Source: Planococcus sp. 107-1 (GTDB lineage Bacteria; Bacillota; Bacilli; Bacillales_A; Planococcaceae). Taken from it: 64,000 nt of DNA. This document shows positions 28,063 to 36,596 of the stretch, one piece after another. The translations under genes and the position numbers were made by a program. How positions within the stretch are numbered: the first letter of the stretch is position 1; each line of letters opens with the position of its first letter. Under the pieces are notes generated by a model. That model searched no databases, was not told the DNA's origin, and was given only the letters and a program-made list of their open reading frames with translations. Location of the stretch: positions 2,728,001 through 2,792,000 of the forward strand of contig NZ_CP090977.1 of assembly GCF_021513255.1 (NCBI RefSeq). The letters are read 5' to 3'.

Positions 28063-28935
28063 TTATTTCACCCAACCCAAAATCATTTCGCGCAGCAATT
28101 TGCTGGCGGTGTTGGCTGTTTGGTCGGAGTGGTCGTAAACCGGAGACACTTCCACCAAATCGAAACCGACAACATTGACGCCTGAAGCGGCGATGGCGTG
28201 GATCGATGCGAGCAGTTCGCGGGAAGTGATGCCGCCTGCGTCAACGGTTCCAGTACCCGGTGCATGCGCCGGATCCAGGACGTCGATATCAATCGTCACA
28301 TAAACTGGGCGTCCGGAAAGTGTCGGCAATACTTCTTTCAATGGTTCCAATACTTCGAACATGGAAATGTGCATGCCGTTTTCTTTTGCCCAGATGAATT
28401 CTTCTTTCATTCCTGAACGGATACCGAACGAATAAACGTTTTTCGGTCCGATATGATCTGCGATTTTGCGGATCGGCGTCGAATGCGAATATTCTTCGCC
28501 TTCGTAATTTTCGCGAAGATCAGTGTGCGCATCAAAATGGATGATCGCTAAATCATCGTATTTGCTCGCCACTGCCTTCATCACCGGAAGCGATACTAGA
28601 TGTTCGCCGCCCATGCCGATTGGGATTTTATTGTCAGCCAATAAGGTATGGATATACGTTTCGATTTCAAGCAGCGATTTTTCCGGGTTGCCGAATGGCA
28701 ATGGGATATCGCCGGCATCGAAAAATTTCACGTCATCCAGTTCACGGTCCAGGTAAGGGCTATACTCTTCCAGGCCGATCGACACTTCACGGATTTTGTT
28801 CGGGCCAAACCGGGAACCGGGACGGTAGCTGACTGTCCAGTCCATCGGCATTCCGTAAAGGACCGCTTTCGATTCTTCATAATTCGGATGGCTTTTGATA
28901 AATACTTTTCCAGAATACGTCTCGTCGAAGCGCAT
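28063..28935 (-). CDS. speB: Agmatinase
   Basis: Agmatinase converts agmatine to putrescine and urea with two manganese ions. The 290-residue ureohydrolase has all metal motifs: GGEH (IGMGGEHLVS), FDAHTDLR, and SFDxDxxDP as TIDIDVLDPAHAPGTG, plus FDLVEVSP. It follows speE with a 1-base gap, so putrescine production and its conversion to spermidine are coupled. Confidence 0.94.
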   Translation of the reverse strand: MRFDETYSGKVFIKSHPNYEESKAVLYGMPMDWTVSYRPGSRFGPNKIREVSIGLEEYSPYLDRELDDVKFFDAGDIPLPFGNPEKSLLEIETYIHTLLADNKIPIGMGGEHLVSLPVMKAVASKYDDLAIIHFDAHTDLRENYEGEEYSHSTPIRKIADHIGPKNVYSFGIRSGMKEEFIWAKENGMHISMFEVLEPLKEVLPTLSGRPVYVTIDIDVLDPAHAPGTGTVDAGGITSRELLASIHAIAASGVNVVGFDLVEVSPVYDHSDQTANTASKLLREMILGWVK

Positions 28936-28936
28936 C

Positions 28937-29770
28937 TTATTCGCCTGCCATATCTTTCACGAATTTCGGCAAGACGAATGCCGCGTTATGCAATTCTTTC
29001 GTGTAATACTTAGTTTCGATGTCATGGAAGCGTTCAGCTGGAACAGCTGTCGGATCGTATTTCTTCGAACCGATTGTAAACGCCCAAAGGCCTGATGGGT
29101 ACGTCGGGATGTTCGCCAAATACAATTTCGTGATTGGGAAAATTTCCTTCACGTCTTTTTGGACTTGTGTGATCAAATCCGCTTTGAACCATGGGTTGTC
29201 CGATTGCGCGACGAAAATGCCGTCTTCTTTCAATGCGCGTGAAATCCCAGCGTAAAAGCCTTTTGTGAATAAATTCACAGCCGGGCCGACCGGTTCCGTC
29301 GAATCCACCATGATCACATCGTATTTATTTTCAGATTCTGCAATGTGCATGAAGCCGTCGCCAACGATGACGTCTACACGTGAATCTTCAAGGCCTGACG
29401 CAATAGATGGCAGGAATTTTTTCGAGTACTCGATCACTTTGCCGTCAATGTCGACAAGCGTCGCTTTTTTAACAGAAGGGTGTTTCAGCACTTCACGGAT
29501 AACGCCGCCGTCTCCGCCGCCTACAACCAACACGTTCTCCGGGTTCGGGTGCGTGAACAATGGAACATGTGCCACCATTTCATGGTAGACGAATTCGTCT
29601 TTTTCAGAAGTCATGACCATGCCGTCAAGGAAAAGCATATTTCCCCATTCCGCCGTTTCAGCCATTTCTAAATATTGGAAATCCGTTTGTTCCGTGTGAA
29701 GCGTTTTGTTGATTTTCATTGTGATCCCGAAATTCTCGGTCTGTTTTTCTGTATACCAGAATCCTGCCAT
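28937..29770 (-). CDS. speE: Spermidine synthase
   Basis: SpeE transfers aminopropyl from decarboxylated S-adenosylmethionine to putrescine. The 277-residue protein has [18 protein letters not shown] (cofactor loop), [12 protein letters not shown], and the catalytic aspartate region [22 protein letters not shown] lies before the ATG. A promoter of its own (TTGCAC, 16 bases, TATACT) lies about 50 bases upstream. Confidence 0.95.
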   Translation of the reverse strand: MAGFWYTEKQTENFGITMKINKTLHTEQTDFQYLEMAETAEWGNMLFLDGMVMTSEKDEFVYHEMVAHVPLFTHPNPENVLVVGGGDGGVIREVLKHPSVKKATLVDIDGKVIEYSKKFLPSIASGLEDSRVDVIVGDGFMHIAESENKYDVIMVDSTEPVGPAVNLFTKGFYAGISRALKEDGIFVAQSDNPWFKADLITQVQKDVKEIFPITKLYLANIPTYPSGLWAFTIGSKKYDPTAVPAERFHDIETKYYTKELHNAAFVLPKFVKDMAGE

Positions 29771-29816
29771 TTATAATCAAACTCCTTTAACTTTCAGATT
29801 AAAATCTACTTAAAAA

Positions 29817-29844
29817 AGTATAAATCTTTTCAACGAAAGTGCAA
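29817..29844 (-). promoter_or_regulatory. speE promoter
   Basis: Minus-strand TTGCAC at 29839-29844 and TATACT at 29817-29822 are separated by 16 bases. Confidence 0.65.
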
Positions 29845-29892
29845 TCATTATTTGCACAGTCTTCTTTACCCGAATCCCATCCAATTATCCCC

Positions 29893-30057
29893 AAAATAAA
29901 AAGGTTTTCTGCGCAGAGAACTTTTCCCTGTACAGAAAACCTTTTTATGCCTGACGGCGCGAAGAAAGAGACATGAGGCATTGGGCTTGGGTTTTCTCGC
30001 AATGGCTCACGTCACTTGTCCGCAATCAGGTGTCCTAGCTTTCTATTTAAAAGCTGT
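29893..30057 (-). ncRNA. Candidate free-standing structured small RNA (~165 nt)
   Basis: This intergenic unit has its own promoter (TTGAAG, 17 bases, TACACT, 30064-30092) and ends with an intrinsic terminator (stem AAAAAGGTTTTCTG/CAGAAAACCTTTTT, 29898-29946). Between them a long interrupted hairpin can form on the minus strand. CCTGA at the 5' side (30026-30030) pairs with TCAGG (29950-29954). Inside it, GACGTGAG (30006-30013) pairs with CTCATGTC (29970-29977) and CATTG (30000-30004) with CAATG (29979-29983), leaving a 16-base loop containing AAAACCCAAG. No ORF with a ribosome binding site is present, and speE downstream has a separate promoter. I do not recognise an RNA family. The alternative is a leader or attenuator for speEB. 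The terminator also ends the ywhD transcript. Confidence 0.5.
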
Positions 30058-30063
30058 AGTTAT

Positions 30064-30092
30064 AGTGTACTGCCTTTTTTAAACAACTTCAA
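30064..30092 (-). promoter_or_regulatory. Promoter of the small RNA candidate
   Basis: Minus-strand TTGAAG (30087-30092) and TACACT (30064-30069) are 17 bases apart, just downstream of ywhD. Confidence 0.55.
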
Positions 30093-30146
30093 CCGCCTGT
30101 TGGAAGCAATTGCAAATGTCACAAATCGTACAAATATTTTTAGCTT

Positions 30147-30662
30147 TTATGCGTTTAAATCTTGTTTCAACTGATCTTCGCTGCGCTCCCACATTTTGGG
30201 ATTGTGGCTTCTCAAGTATTCAGCCAAGACTTTTTTCGAACTTTCGTCCATCTGCTCGACGATAATCTTGCGTTTCATCGATTTATCCATGAGGTTCACA
30301 TGATCGGCTAATATCTTATAGCCTCGGCGTTTTTCCCGGTTCACAACCATTTCACAAGCCGTCACGCCAGCGTAATAAGGGCCTTCCGGATTGAAGTCGA
30401 TCGTGATCCACACAAGCCAGTAAGGTTTTCCGCCTTCCGAGTCTTCGCGGTTGACCGTAAACTTGATGCCGCGTTCGACTTGGCTGCGGGCGTGCATAGC
30501 ACCGATATCAATAAATGCCTCCTGCTCTTCGATGTCGATGAACAGCGGTGACACGTTTTCGAGTGACAAGGAGCCGATGCCATAGCCTTTATGGCCATCA
30601 GTCGGGTCGTTCTTTATAATGGTAAATCCTACTTTTTGTTTTGGTTTTTCTTCGTTTGCCAT
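30147..30662 (-). CDS. ywhD: YwhD family protein
   Basis: A 171-residue soluble protein matching YwhD of B. subtilis, function unknown. Conserved words include GFTIIKNDPTDGHKGYGIGS and GPYYAGVTACEMVVNREKRRGYK. The ATG at 30662 fits the family N-terminus; upstream codons lie in the promoter region. It is divergent from ywhB. In B. subtilis pbpG separates ywhD from speE; here the structured RNA candidate sits there instead. Confidence 0.82.
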   Translation of the reverse strand: MANEEKPKQKVGFTIIKNDPTDGHKGYGIGSLSLENVSPLFIDIEEQEAFIDIGAMHARSQVERGIKFTVNREDSEGGKPYWLVWITIDFNPEGPYYAGVTACEMVVNREKRRGYKILADHVNLMDKSMKRKIIVEQMDESSKKVLAEYLRSHNPKMWERSEDQLKQDLNA

Positions 30663-30723
30663 GTGTACATTCCCTCCGTTCTGATATGATAAGAATATCC
30701 CTAAAAAAGGAGCTGTGTCCATT

Positions 30724-30909
30724 ATGCCATACGTAACTGTGAAAATGCTCGAAGGCCGCACAGAAGACCAAAAGCGCGCACTCGTCGAAAAAGTAACTGA
30801 AGCTGTCTCTGAAACGACTGGCGCTCCAGTCGGAAACGTAGTCGTCTTCATCGAAGACATGAAGAAAACCGATTACGGCGTTAAAGGAAAATTATTTTCT
30901 GATATTTAA
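30724..30909 (+). CDS. ywhB: 4-oxalocrotonate tautomerase family protein
   Basis: A 61-residue tautomerase subunit. The start is ATG at 30724 (AAAAGGAG upstream), giving MPYVTVKMLEGR, so that removal of Met exposes the catalytic Pro1. The central region (RALVEKVTEAVSETTGAP) and VVVFIEDM are typical. Homologues form hexamers and tautomerise 2-hydroxymuconate in vitro; the physiological substrate is unknown. Confidence 0.9.
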   Translation: MPYVTVKMLEGRTEDQKRALVEKVTEAVSETTGAPVGNVVVFIEDMKKTDYGVKGKLFSDI

Positions 30910-30923
30910 TTCCCATCACTTTT

Positions 30924-30952
30924 AAAAAAACTCCCATCATGGGAGTTTTTTT
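30924..30952. terminator. Bidirectional terminator between ywhB and ywgA
   Basis: AAAAAAACTCCCA pairs with TGGGAGTTTTTTT. It overlaps the ywgA stop codon and serves both convergent genes. Confidence 0.88.
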
Positions 30953-31446
30953 AATGCACTCAATTCTTCTATAAAAGCAAACGCCTCTTCGATTTCTTCC
31001 TCTGTAAAGTTTAGCTTCCCTTTAACAACATGGAGTTTTTCGATTTGTTCGCTTCGTTCCAGCTGGTCAAAGTACAAAAGCGTCGCGGTCAATTCCAAAA
31101 AGCGGCCGCTCTTTTCATTAAGCTTTGCGGCGTAAGCCGAATCTTCCAGCACCGATTCTTTCAAGGTATTCCGGAAATCTCCGCCTTCTTTTGTGACGCT
31201 GTATTTATATTGGACGTAAGAACCTTTGTCTTCCAATTCCTCCGACAAAAACCCCATATCGCAAAGTTCTTCTACGCGGGCCGTCAACTCTTCTGAATAC
31301 GGCCCATAAATATGGAATTCGTATTTTTCCTGAAAAGGAACGCCCATCTTCTTTAAGATGTAAATCATCTTCTGCATCTTTTTGCGTCCTGTAATTCCGT
31401 CCGCTGCAGCAATAAAATCCACAATTTTCGCATGTTCCTGGAGCAA
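30937..31446 (-). CDS. ywgA: YwgA family protein
   Basis: A 169-residue protein like B. subtilis YwgA, unknown function. The N-terminal half (FIAAADGITGRKKMQKMIYILKK) looks like a winged-helix or SocA-like fold with a central FHIYGPYSEEL, also seen in antitoxin-associated proteins; this resemblance is only suggestive. It starts right after the ywfO stop codon. Confidence 0.7.
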   Translation of the reverse strand: MLQEHAKIVDFIAAADGITGRKKMQKMIYILKKMGVPFQEKYEFHIYGPYSEELTARVEELCDMGFLSEELEDKGSYVQYKYSVTKEGGDFRNTLKESVLEDSAYAAKLNEKSGRFLELTATLLYFDQLERSEQIEKLHVVKGKLNFTEEEIEEAFAFIEELSALKKLP

Positions 31447-32751
31447 CTAAATTCCCCCTTCTCTTAACATTTCCAGTATTTGCTGCTTGATGGCTTTTTT
31501 CTTGCCATCGATCAATAGCTCAGCTGGAAAATACAATTTATAGTCTGTGCGCCGCTTACCTGAAATCGCATCAACGATTTGGGACAAGCGGGACAGTTCT
31601 TTAATCTCACCGGACGGCATCAATAAATGAATCGGAAGGCGTTCTTCCTCTTCTCCCGGACGGTAAAAGTCATATGGCAAATCGGACGTAGAGTCATCAA
31701 TCAAATAATAATCCGGATCAATTCCGGCTTTTCGGAACAATTGTGCAAGTTCCCCAAGCTTCCGGTAGTCTTTCCCTGGATCGAAGTCGACGTATTGGAA
31801 CAAGCGCCGATTAACAAAGCGGTCGCTTAAGTCCGCTAAAATCGGATCGCGTTCCGTCATCCACAATTGGAAATACGTCATCAAGACGCCTTCATCCAGC
31901 GCTAAATAATCCTTCAATGTGAACGTGCGGTCAAAAAATGACAGGAAATGCGTGGGTGGCTGGGCAAATTTATAGCCGCCTTCGCTCAATTCTTTCGCCC
32001 GCTGCAGGATTTTCCGTAAAATCACTTCGGCGCTTCGGGCAACCGGGTGGAAATACACTTGCCAGTACATCTGATAGCGGCTCATGATGTAATCTTCAAC
32101 AGCATGCATGCCGCTCGATTTGATCACCACTTGATCATCCACCGGACGCATGACGCGAAGGATCCGCTCCATATCGAAATGGCCGTAGGAAACTCCCGTA
32201 TAGTACGCATCCCGCTGCAAATAATCCATGCGGTCCGCATCAATCTGGCTCGAAATCAGCGAGACGACTTGTTTATTGCCATAGGTTTTGGCAATGACTT
32301 CAGCGACTTTCGCAGGAAAATCCGCCCCTACTTTCTTAAGGACGCGATGGACTTCAGTATCGCCAAGCAAAATTTCACGGGTGAATTCTTCGTGGTCGAC
32401 TTGAAAAACCTTTTCGAACGAATGTGAAAATGGACCATGTCCAAGATCATGAAGAAGCGCCGCACATAAAACGACAAGCCGTTCACTTTCATCCCATTCG
32501 GGGCGGCCGTGGAAAATATCGTCAGAAATTCTTCGGACGATTTCGTAGACGCCGAGGGAGTGGTTAAAACGGCTATGTTCAGCGCCGTGGAAGACTAAAT
32601 ATGAGGTGCCAAGCTGTTTGATGCGCCGCAGACGCTGAAATTCCTTCGTGCTCACCAAGTCCCAAATTACTTGGTCGCGCACGTGTATGTATCGGTGAAC
32701 CGGATCTTTAAACACTTTTTCTTCAGCTAATTTTTGCGATGCGTAATCCAT
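31447..32751 (-). CDS. ywfO: HD domain phosphohydrolase (YwfO-like)
   Basis: A 434-residue dGTPase-like HD protein. The metal-binding residues are visible in HSRFNHSLGVYEI and CAALLHDLGHGPFSHSFE, followed by SSQIDADRMDYLQRDAYYTG, which is diagnostic of the family. It probably hydrolyses deoxynucleoside triphosphates, as described for related Firmicute enzymes. It forms a two-gene unit with ywgA. Confidence 0.86.
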   Translation of the reverse strand: MDYASQKLAEEKVFKDPVHRYIHVRDQVIWDLVSTKEFQRLRRIKQLGTSYLVFHGAEHSRFNHSLGVYEIVRRISDDIFHGRPEWDESERLVVLCAALLHDLGHGPFSHSFEKVFQVDHEEFTREILLGDTEVHRVLKKVGADFPAKVAEVIAKTYGNKQVVSLISSQIDADRMDYLQRDAYYTGVSYGHFDMERILRVMRPVDDQVVIKSSGMHAVEDYIMSRYQMYWQVYFHPVARSAEVILRKILQRAKELSEGGYKFAQPPTHFLSFFDRTFTLKDYLALDEGVLMTYFQLWMTERDPILADLSDRFVNRRLFQYVDFDPGKDYRKLGELAQLFRKAGIDPDYYLIDDSTSDLPYDFYRPGEEEERLPIHLLMPSGEIKELSRLSQIVDAISGKRRTDYKLYFPAELLIDGKKKAIKQQILEMLREGGI

Positions 32752-32806
32752 AAGCCCACCTCCAAATTTTCCTGCGTAACAGGTATTCTACACCAGCAAA
32801 AGGACC

Positions 32807-33628
32807 TCATTCAAGAGGCCCCGGAAGCATTTTCGCGTTGCGTTCAACGACACGTTTCAAATAAAATCCGTAAAGTTCAGTCTCATCAGGCATTAGCGGG
32901 CGCGGCGCGGGCGACCCGATCAATTCGTATAAATTTATGACAACTTCCTGGACCGTAATTTCTTTATCCAGCAATTCGCTGAGCGACGCCATCACTTCCG
33001 GTTTGATGGCCGGGTAATCGAATTTTGTGTCTTCGCCTTGCAGCCCTTTTTCATAAAAGCCGCGAATCAGTTCTGCACGCTCTGCACCAGAGCCTTCGAC
33101 GCAAAGATAGACTTGGACAGCGATCCCTTTGCGGATGCGGCGTTGGGAGATTCCGGCGAACTTCTTGCCCCCGATGCTGAGGTCATAAGATCCCGGACAG
33201 TAGGATCCCACGATCTCGTAAGCTTCTATTGGTGCTTCCGGAAACAGTGCCTGCACCAGTTCAAGCATCATATCGTAGCCAGCCGAAATATCGATGGCAT
33301 GTTCTTTCTCCGAAACGACCAATGAAATATTCAAAACACCGGCATCAAGAACCACTGCGAGACCGCCGGAATTCCGGACAATCGGATAGTAGCCGTTTGC
33401 TTCCAAGTATTCCATACGCCGTCCGACATGCGGCAAACGGTGATCTTGGATGCCAAGCACTACCGTATCGTCATGGACCCAAGTCCGGACGGTCGGCTCA
33501 CTTCTCCCGCTGCCAACCAGTTCGCATAATGTATCATCCGCCGCAAACGATTCCAGCGCCGAACGTTTTTTTGCGCTCAAGGATTGGTCCCAGAAACGCC
33601 AATTGGTTTGTTGTGAAAATAAGCTCAT
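32807..33628 (-). CDS. lipL: Octanoyl-[GcvH]:protein N-octanoyltransferase (LipL)
   Basis: LipL moves octanoyl groups from the glycine cleavage H protein to E2 subunits during lipoate synthesis. The 273-residue protein of the BPL/LplA/LipB fold has RNSGGLAVVLDAGVLNISL, the acyl-accepting Cys144 in GSYCPGSYDLSIGGKK and FAGISQRR. The ATG at 33628 is preferred (GAGGAG 7 bases upstream). Lipoate is needed by branched-chain keto acid dehydrogenase, which feeds the acyl-CoA pathway at 4-12 kb. A weak hairpin overlaps the stop codon (about 32798-32822) and may terminate transcription. Confidence 0.88.
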   Translation of the reverse strand: MSLFSQQTNWRFWDQSLSAKKRSALESFAADDTLCELVGSGRSEPTVRTWVHDDTVVLGIQDHRLPHVGRRMEYLEANGYYPIVRNSGGLAVVLDAGVLNISLVVSEKEHAIDISAGYDMMLELVQALFPEAPIEAYEIVGSYCPGSYDLSIGGKKFAGISQRRIRKGIAVQVYLCVEGSGAERAELIRGFYEKGLQGEDTKFDYPAIKPEVMASLSELLDKEITVQEVVINLYELIGSPAPRPLMPDETELYGFYLKRVVERNAKMLPGPLE

Positions 33629-33800
33629 ATTCATTCTCCTCAAAAGCATTTTGCTTAACTCCAGTCTACCCGACTCTCGCCTTGCTGAAAAGCAGGTGCA
33701 GCAATGACGAATTGGTGACAGCCTTCTGTTTTATAGGAACTTGAATGGCCGATGTGATAAACTGGATGGGAGAGATTTAGATCAAAGGAGTGTTTAGAGA

Positions 33801-34550
33801 ATGAATGAAGCTGCAATTACATTAGACGGCTGGTACGTCCTCCACGATTTCCGTTCGATGGATTGGGTATCCTGGAAAATGCTGACGGACGAAGAACGCC
33901 AATTCGCAATCGACGAGTTCCAGGCATTTATGGACAAAGTAAACCAAGCCGATGAAAATAAAACAGGTGCCCACGCATTGTATTCAATCGTTGGCCAAAA
34001 AGCGGACTTGATGTTGATGCTACTTCGCGAAACGATGGACGAATTGCGTGAGCTTGAAACAGAATACAATAAGCTGACATTGATCGCTTATACCGTTCCT
34101 ACGTATTCGTATGTATCGGTTGTTGAACTTTCCAACTATTTGGCTGGAAAATCAGACGAAGATCCATACCAAAACCCTCACGTGCGTGCGCGCTTGTATC
34201 CTGAACTTCAACGTTCACAGTACATCTGCTTCTATCCGATGGATAAACGCCGCGAAGGCGACGACAACTGGTACATGCTGCCAATGGACACACGCAAAGA
34301 ATTGATGCTTTCCCACGGCAAAATCGGCCGCAGCTATGCCGGCAAAGTTAAACAGATCATTTCAGGATCTGTCGGCTTTGACGATTACGAATGGGGCGTT
34401 ACGTTATTCGCAGACGACGTTCTCCAATTCAAGAAATTGATCTACGAAATGCGCTTTGATGAAGTCAGCGCGCGCTATGCGGAATTCGGTTCTTTCTATG
34501 TGGGAACTCGCTTAGACGCTGATCGTACAGCTAAATTCCTGGAAGTTTAA
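33801..34550 (+). CDS. hemQ: Coproheme decarboxylase (HemQ/ChdC)
   Basis: HemQ performs the last step of the coproporphyrin-dependent heme pathway, turning coproheme into heme b. The 249-residue chlorite-dismutase-family protein has the catalytic Tyr145 ([12 protein letters not shown]) and the heme-binding histidine, His172, in [14 protein letters not shown]. It is divergent from lipL, as in B. subtilis. AAAGGAG precedes the ATG. Confidence 0.95.
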   Translation: MNEAAITLDGWYVLHDFRSMDWVSWKMLTDEERQFAIDEFQAFMDKVNQADENKTGAHALYSIVGQKADLMLMLLRETMDELRELETEYNKLTLIAYTVPTYSYVSVVELSNYLAGKSDEDPYQNPHVRARLYPELQRSQYICFYPMDKRREGDDNWYMLPMDTRKELMLSHGKIGRSYAGKVKQIISGSVGFDDYEWGVTLFADDVLQFKKLIYEMRFDEVSARYAEFGSFYVGTRLDADRTAKFLEV

Positions 34551-34555
34551 GTTTT

Positions 34556-34580
34556 AAAACCGCCCTCGGGCGGTTTTTTA
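34556..34580 (+). terminator. hemQ terminator
   Basis: AAAACCGCCC and GGGCGGTTTT form a tight stem directly after the stop codon, followed by T6. Confidence 0.9.
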
Positions 34581-34597
34581 TGTGTTTGAGCTGTGAA

Positions 34598-34702
34598 CGC
34601 ACCCCAGATCAGTATTTTCGCACCCCAATGCTGCTTTTTCGCACCTCAAATTGATATTTCCGCACCTCAGAACAATTTTTTCGCACCTCAAAATTAAAAC
34701 CG
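34598..34702. repeat. 21-bp period tandem array, core CGCACCTCA
   Basis: Five units start at 34598, 34619, 34640, 34661 and 34682, each exactly 21 bases apart. The core is CGCACCCCA twice, then CGCACCTCA three times. The remaining ~12 bases differ in each unit, mostly ending in T runs. It lies between the hemQ terminator and the promoter of the next gene. One frame is open with a 7-residue repeat (APQ at each unit start), but it has no ribosome binding site. Confidence 0.8.
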
Positions 34703-34778
34703 GCGTGATTGCAATATTTTCCGCATGCCTTAATTCGCTAACTGATACAAGTTTTCAGAATTCTGTCACAGATCAGCG

Positions 34779-34807
34779 CTGACCTTTCCCATGCCCTGCG
34801 ATATACT
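34779..34807 (+). promoter_or_regulatory. Promoter of the membrane protein gene
   Basis: CTGACC (34779-34784) and TATACT (34802-34807) are 17 bases apart, 21 bases before the start codon. Confidence 0.6.
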
Positions 34808-34828
34808 AAAAGAAAATGGGGTGTTTAG

Positions 34829-35845
34829 ATGTTTGTAATGCGCCAAACCAACTTTGCAAAATGGGCTTTACTTTTACTCGCACTCGTACTCACCAGCAAT
34901 TTCCTGCTTTACCGTTCCCCTCTCTCCACTATCATCATTCCAGAAGAAGCGATTTGGGTCGTCAGCGGTTCGCTTCTCGATTTAGCGCTTGTGGCCCCGC
35001 TTCTTTTGCTCGCTTCTTACAGGCTTTCAACCAAGCAATTCATCGGCTTTGTCGCCGGGGGCTTGATCCTTGCCCGCCTGCTTATTCCTTCTTCTTACAT
35101 TGAACCATTCTCCGGCCTGGTCTATGCAGCGCTCGGATTAGAAGCCATCGCCATAGCGGCAGAAGCTGCATTGATCTTCTTGCTTTTCTATCATTTCCCG
35201 AAAATCTTGCGGACCATTAAAAGCCAGGCAGAAAGCCCGCTTTTTTCTCTTTTTCCTGCGACATTTGCAGTCGTTAAACCCAATCCGCTCGTTTCGATTG
35301 TGCTTTCGGAAGCTTTGATGGTGTACTACGCATTCTTTACTTGGAAAAAACAAGCACCAGAAAACCTTCATACCGTGTCGCTCCACAAGAACACCAGTGC
35401 CATCGCTTTCAATATCATGCTTATCCACGCAATCGTTATTGAAACGATCGGCATCCACTGGTTCCTGCATGAAAAATCGGCGGTTCTCTCGATTATTCTG
35501 CTCGTCCTGAACATCTACTCGGTATTTTATTTCCTTGCTGAAATCCAGGCCATCCGCTTAAATCCTCTGACGGTCAAAGACGGTTCCGTCCATTTGTCTC
35601 TTGGATTGAGCAAACGGATTACTTTCCGTCTGGATTCCATCGAGTCCATCCGGTGGGGCGAAAAACCTGAAAAAGGCAGCTTGGAATTTATCGCAAATGA
35701 CATCGAAACCGGTGAACCTCAACTGGTCATCGATTTTAAGAAGCCTCAAAAAGCGACCCTATTCTATGGCCGCACAAAAGAAGTTTCGCAAATCGCCTTA
35801 AAAGTGGATAATCCGGAAAAATTGAAAAACTTGCTGAACCAATAA
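34829..35845 (+). CDS. Polytopic membrane protein with C-terminal soluble domain, unknown function
   Basis: The protein has 338 residues and about eight hydrophobic segments in the first ~250. The C-terminal ~90 residues are soluble and strand-rich, from NPLTVKDGSVHLSLGL to the end. The part reading LGLSKRITFRLDSIESIRWG resembles the bacterial PH-like domains found in other membrane proteins; this is a guess from the pattern. I do not recognise the family. GGGGTG precedes the ATG and a terminator follows directly, so it is a single-gene unit. Confidence 0.7.
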   Translation: MFVMRQTNFAKWALLLLALVLTSNFLLYRSPLSTIIIPEEAIWVVSGSLLDLALVAPLLLLASYRLSTKQFIGFVAGGLILARLLIPSSYIEPFSGLVYAALGLEAIAIAAEAALIFLLFYHFPKILRTIKSQAESPLFSLFPATFAVVKPNPLVSIVLSEALMVYYAFFTWKKQAPENLHTVSLHKNTSAIAFNIMLIHAIVIETIGIHWFLHEKSAVLSIILLVLNIYSVFYFLAEIQAIRLNPLTVKDGSVHLSLGLSKRITFRLDSIESIRWGEKPEKGSLEFIANDIETGEPQLVIDFKKPQKATLFYGRTKEVSQIALKVDNPEKLKNLLNQ

Positions 35846-35870
35846 AAAAGCTGCCGCGGGCAGCTTTTTC
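35845..35870. terminator. Terminator between membrane gene and ywdK
   Basis: AAAAAGCTGCC and GGCAGCTTTTT form a stem with T/A tracts on both sides; it serves the convergent genes. Confidence 0.88.
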
Positions 35871-35881
35871 TCGTTCAACTA

Positions 35882-36259
35882 TTATAATGCTTTCGCAGCT
35901 GCTACAATCACGAGGATCCAGGCTGCAATAAAAGCCACACCGCCGATTGGCGTAATAGCACCTAAAATGCTAATGCCAGTCAAGCTTAAGACGTATAGGC
36001 TGCCTGAGAAGATGATGATCCCGGCAAGCATCAAATAACCGGCCCAGTTTAATGAACCCAGGCTGCCGATCAACGATGAACTCATTAAGATCGCAATGGC
36101 GATCAAGCCGATGGAATGGAACATTTGATATTGTACGGCTGTCTGCCATGTGTCCAAATATTTATCTGCAACACGCCCTTCGAGCAAATGCGCTCCAAAG
36201 GCTCCAAATGCAACAGACAGCATCGCATTGACTGCGCCTGCAATTAAGAAAAACTTCAT
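35882..36259 (-). CDS. ywdK: DUF423 family membrane protein (YwdK-like)
   Basis: The protein (125 residues) has four hydrophobic segments and the family signature near the N-terminus (FGAFGAHLL) followed by TAVQYQMFHSIGLIAIA. Function is unknown. It lies in the same order relative to ywdI and ung as in B. subtilis. Confidence 0.85.
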   Translation of the reverse strand: MKFFLIAGAVNAMLSVAFGAFGAHLLEGRVADKYLDTWQTAVQYQMFHSIGLIAIAILMSSSLIGSLGSLNWAGYLMLAGIIIFSGSLYVLSLTGISILGAITPIGGVAFIAAWILVIVAAAKAL

Positions 36260-36280
36260 ATCAGGTCCTCTACTTTCCTG

Positions 36281-36538
36281 TTAAAATTCAAACAATGAAT
36301 CGCCGTTTGCATCTTCTTCTTTGAGCTTGTTGATAGATGAGACGGTTTGGACTTGCGGAGACGCGAGCGGCATCGCTTTCGGTCTGCTGGATTCAGGCAG
36401 CGGTTCATCGTTCAGCAATAAGTCGCATAAAGCCCGAATGGCCGCAACCGATTCACGGACTCTTGCCGGTTCAGCATTTTTTGCCTGGACGGTATGCTTT
36501 TCAATCTCTGTTAGTATCCGGACAGCTTCAATCGCCAT
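36281..36538 (-). CDS. ywdI: YwdI family protein (DUF5327)
   Basis: An 85-residue soluble protein. The first half is helical (LTEIEKHTVQAKNAEPARVRES) and the second half is low-complexity with Pro and Ser, ending NGDSLFEF. It matches the small YwdI protein found beside ung in B. subtilis. Function is unknown. Confidence 0.7.
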   Translation of the reverse strand: MAIEAVRILTEIEKHTVQAKNAEPARVRESVAAIRALCDLLLNDEPLPESSRPKAMPLASPQVQTVSSINKLKEEDANGDSLFEF

Positions 36539-36596
36539 TTGAACTCCCCCTCTCCACTTCTAATCATCCTATTTTATCACGCACAGGGAAAAGCCG

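Noticed and set aside
34593..34700. GTG-started ORF encoding a heptad APQ repeat over the 21-bp array
   Set aside because: It lacks a ribosome binding site. Sister arrays with 20-bp or alternating steps cannot encode a protein repeat, so the period is better explained at DNA level.
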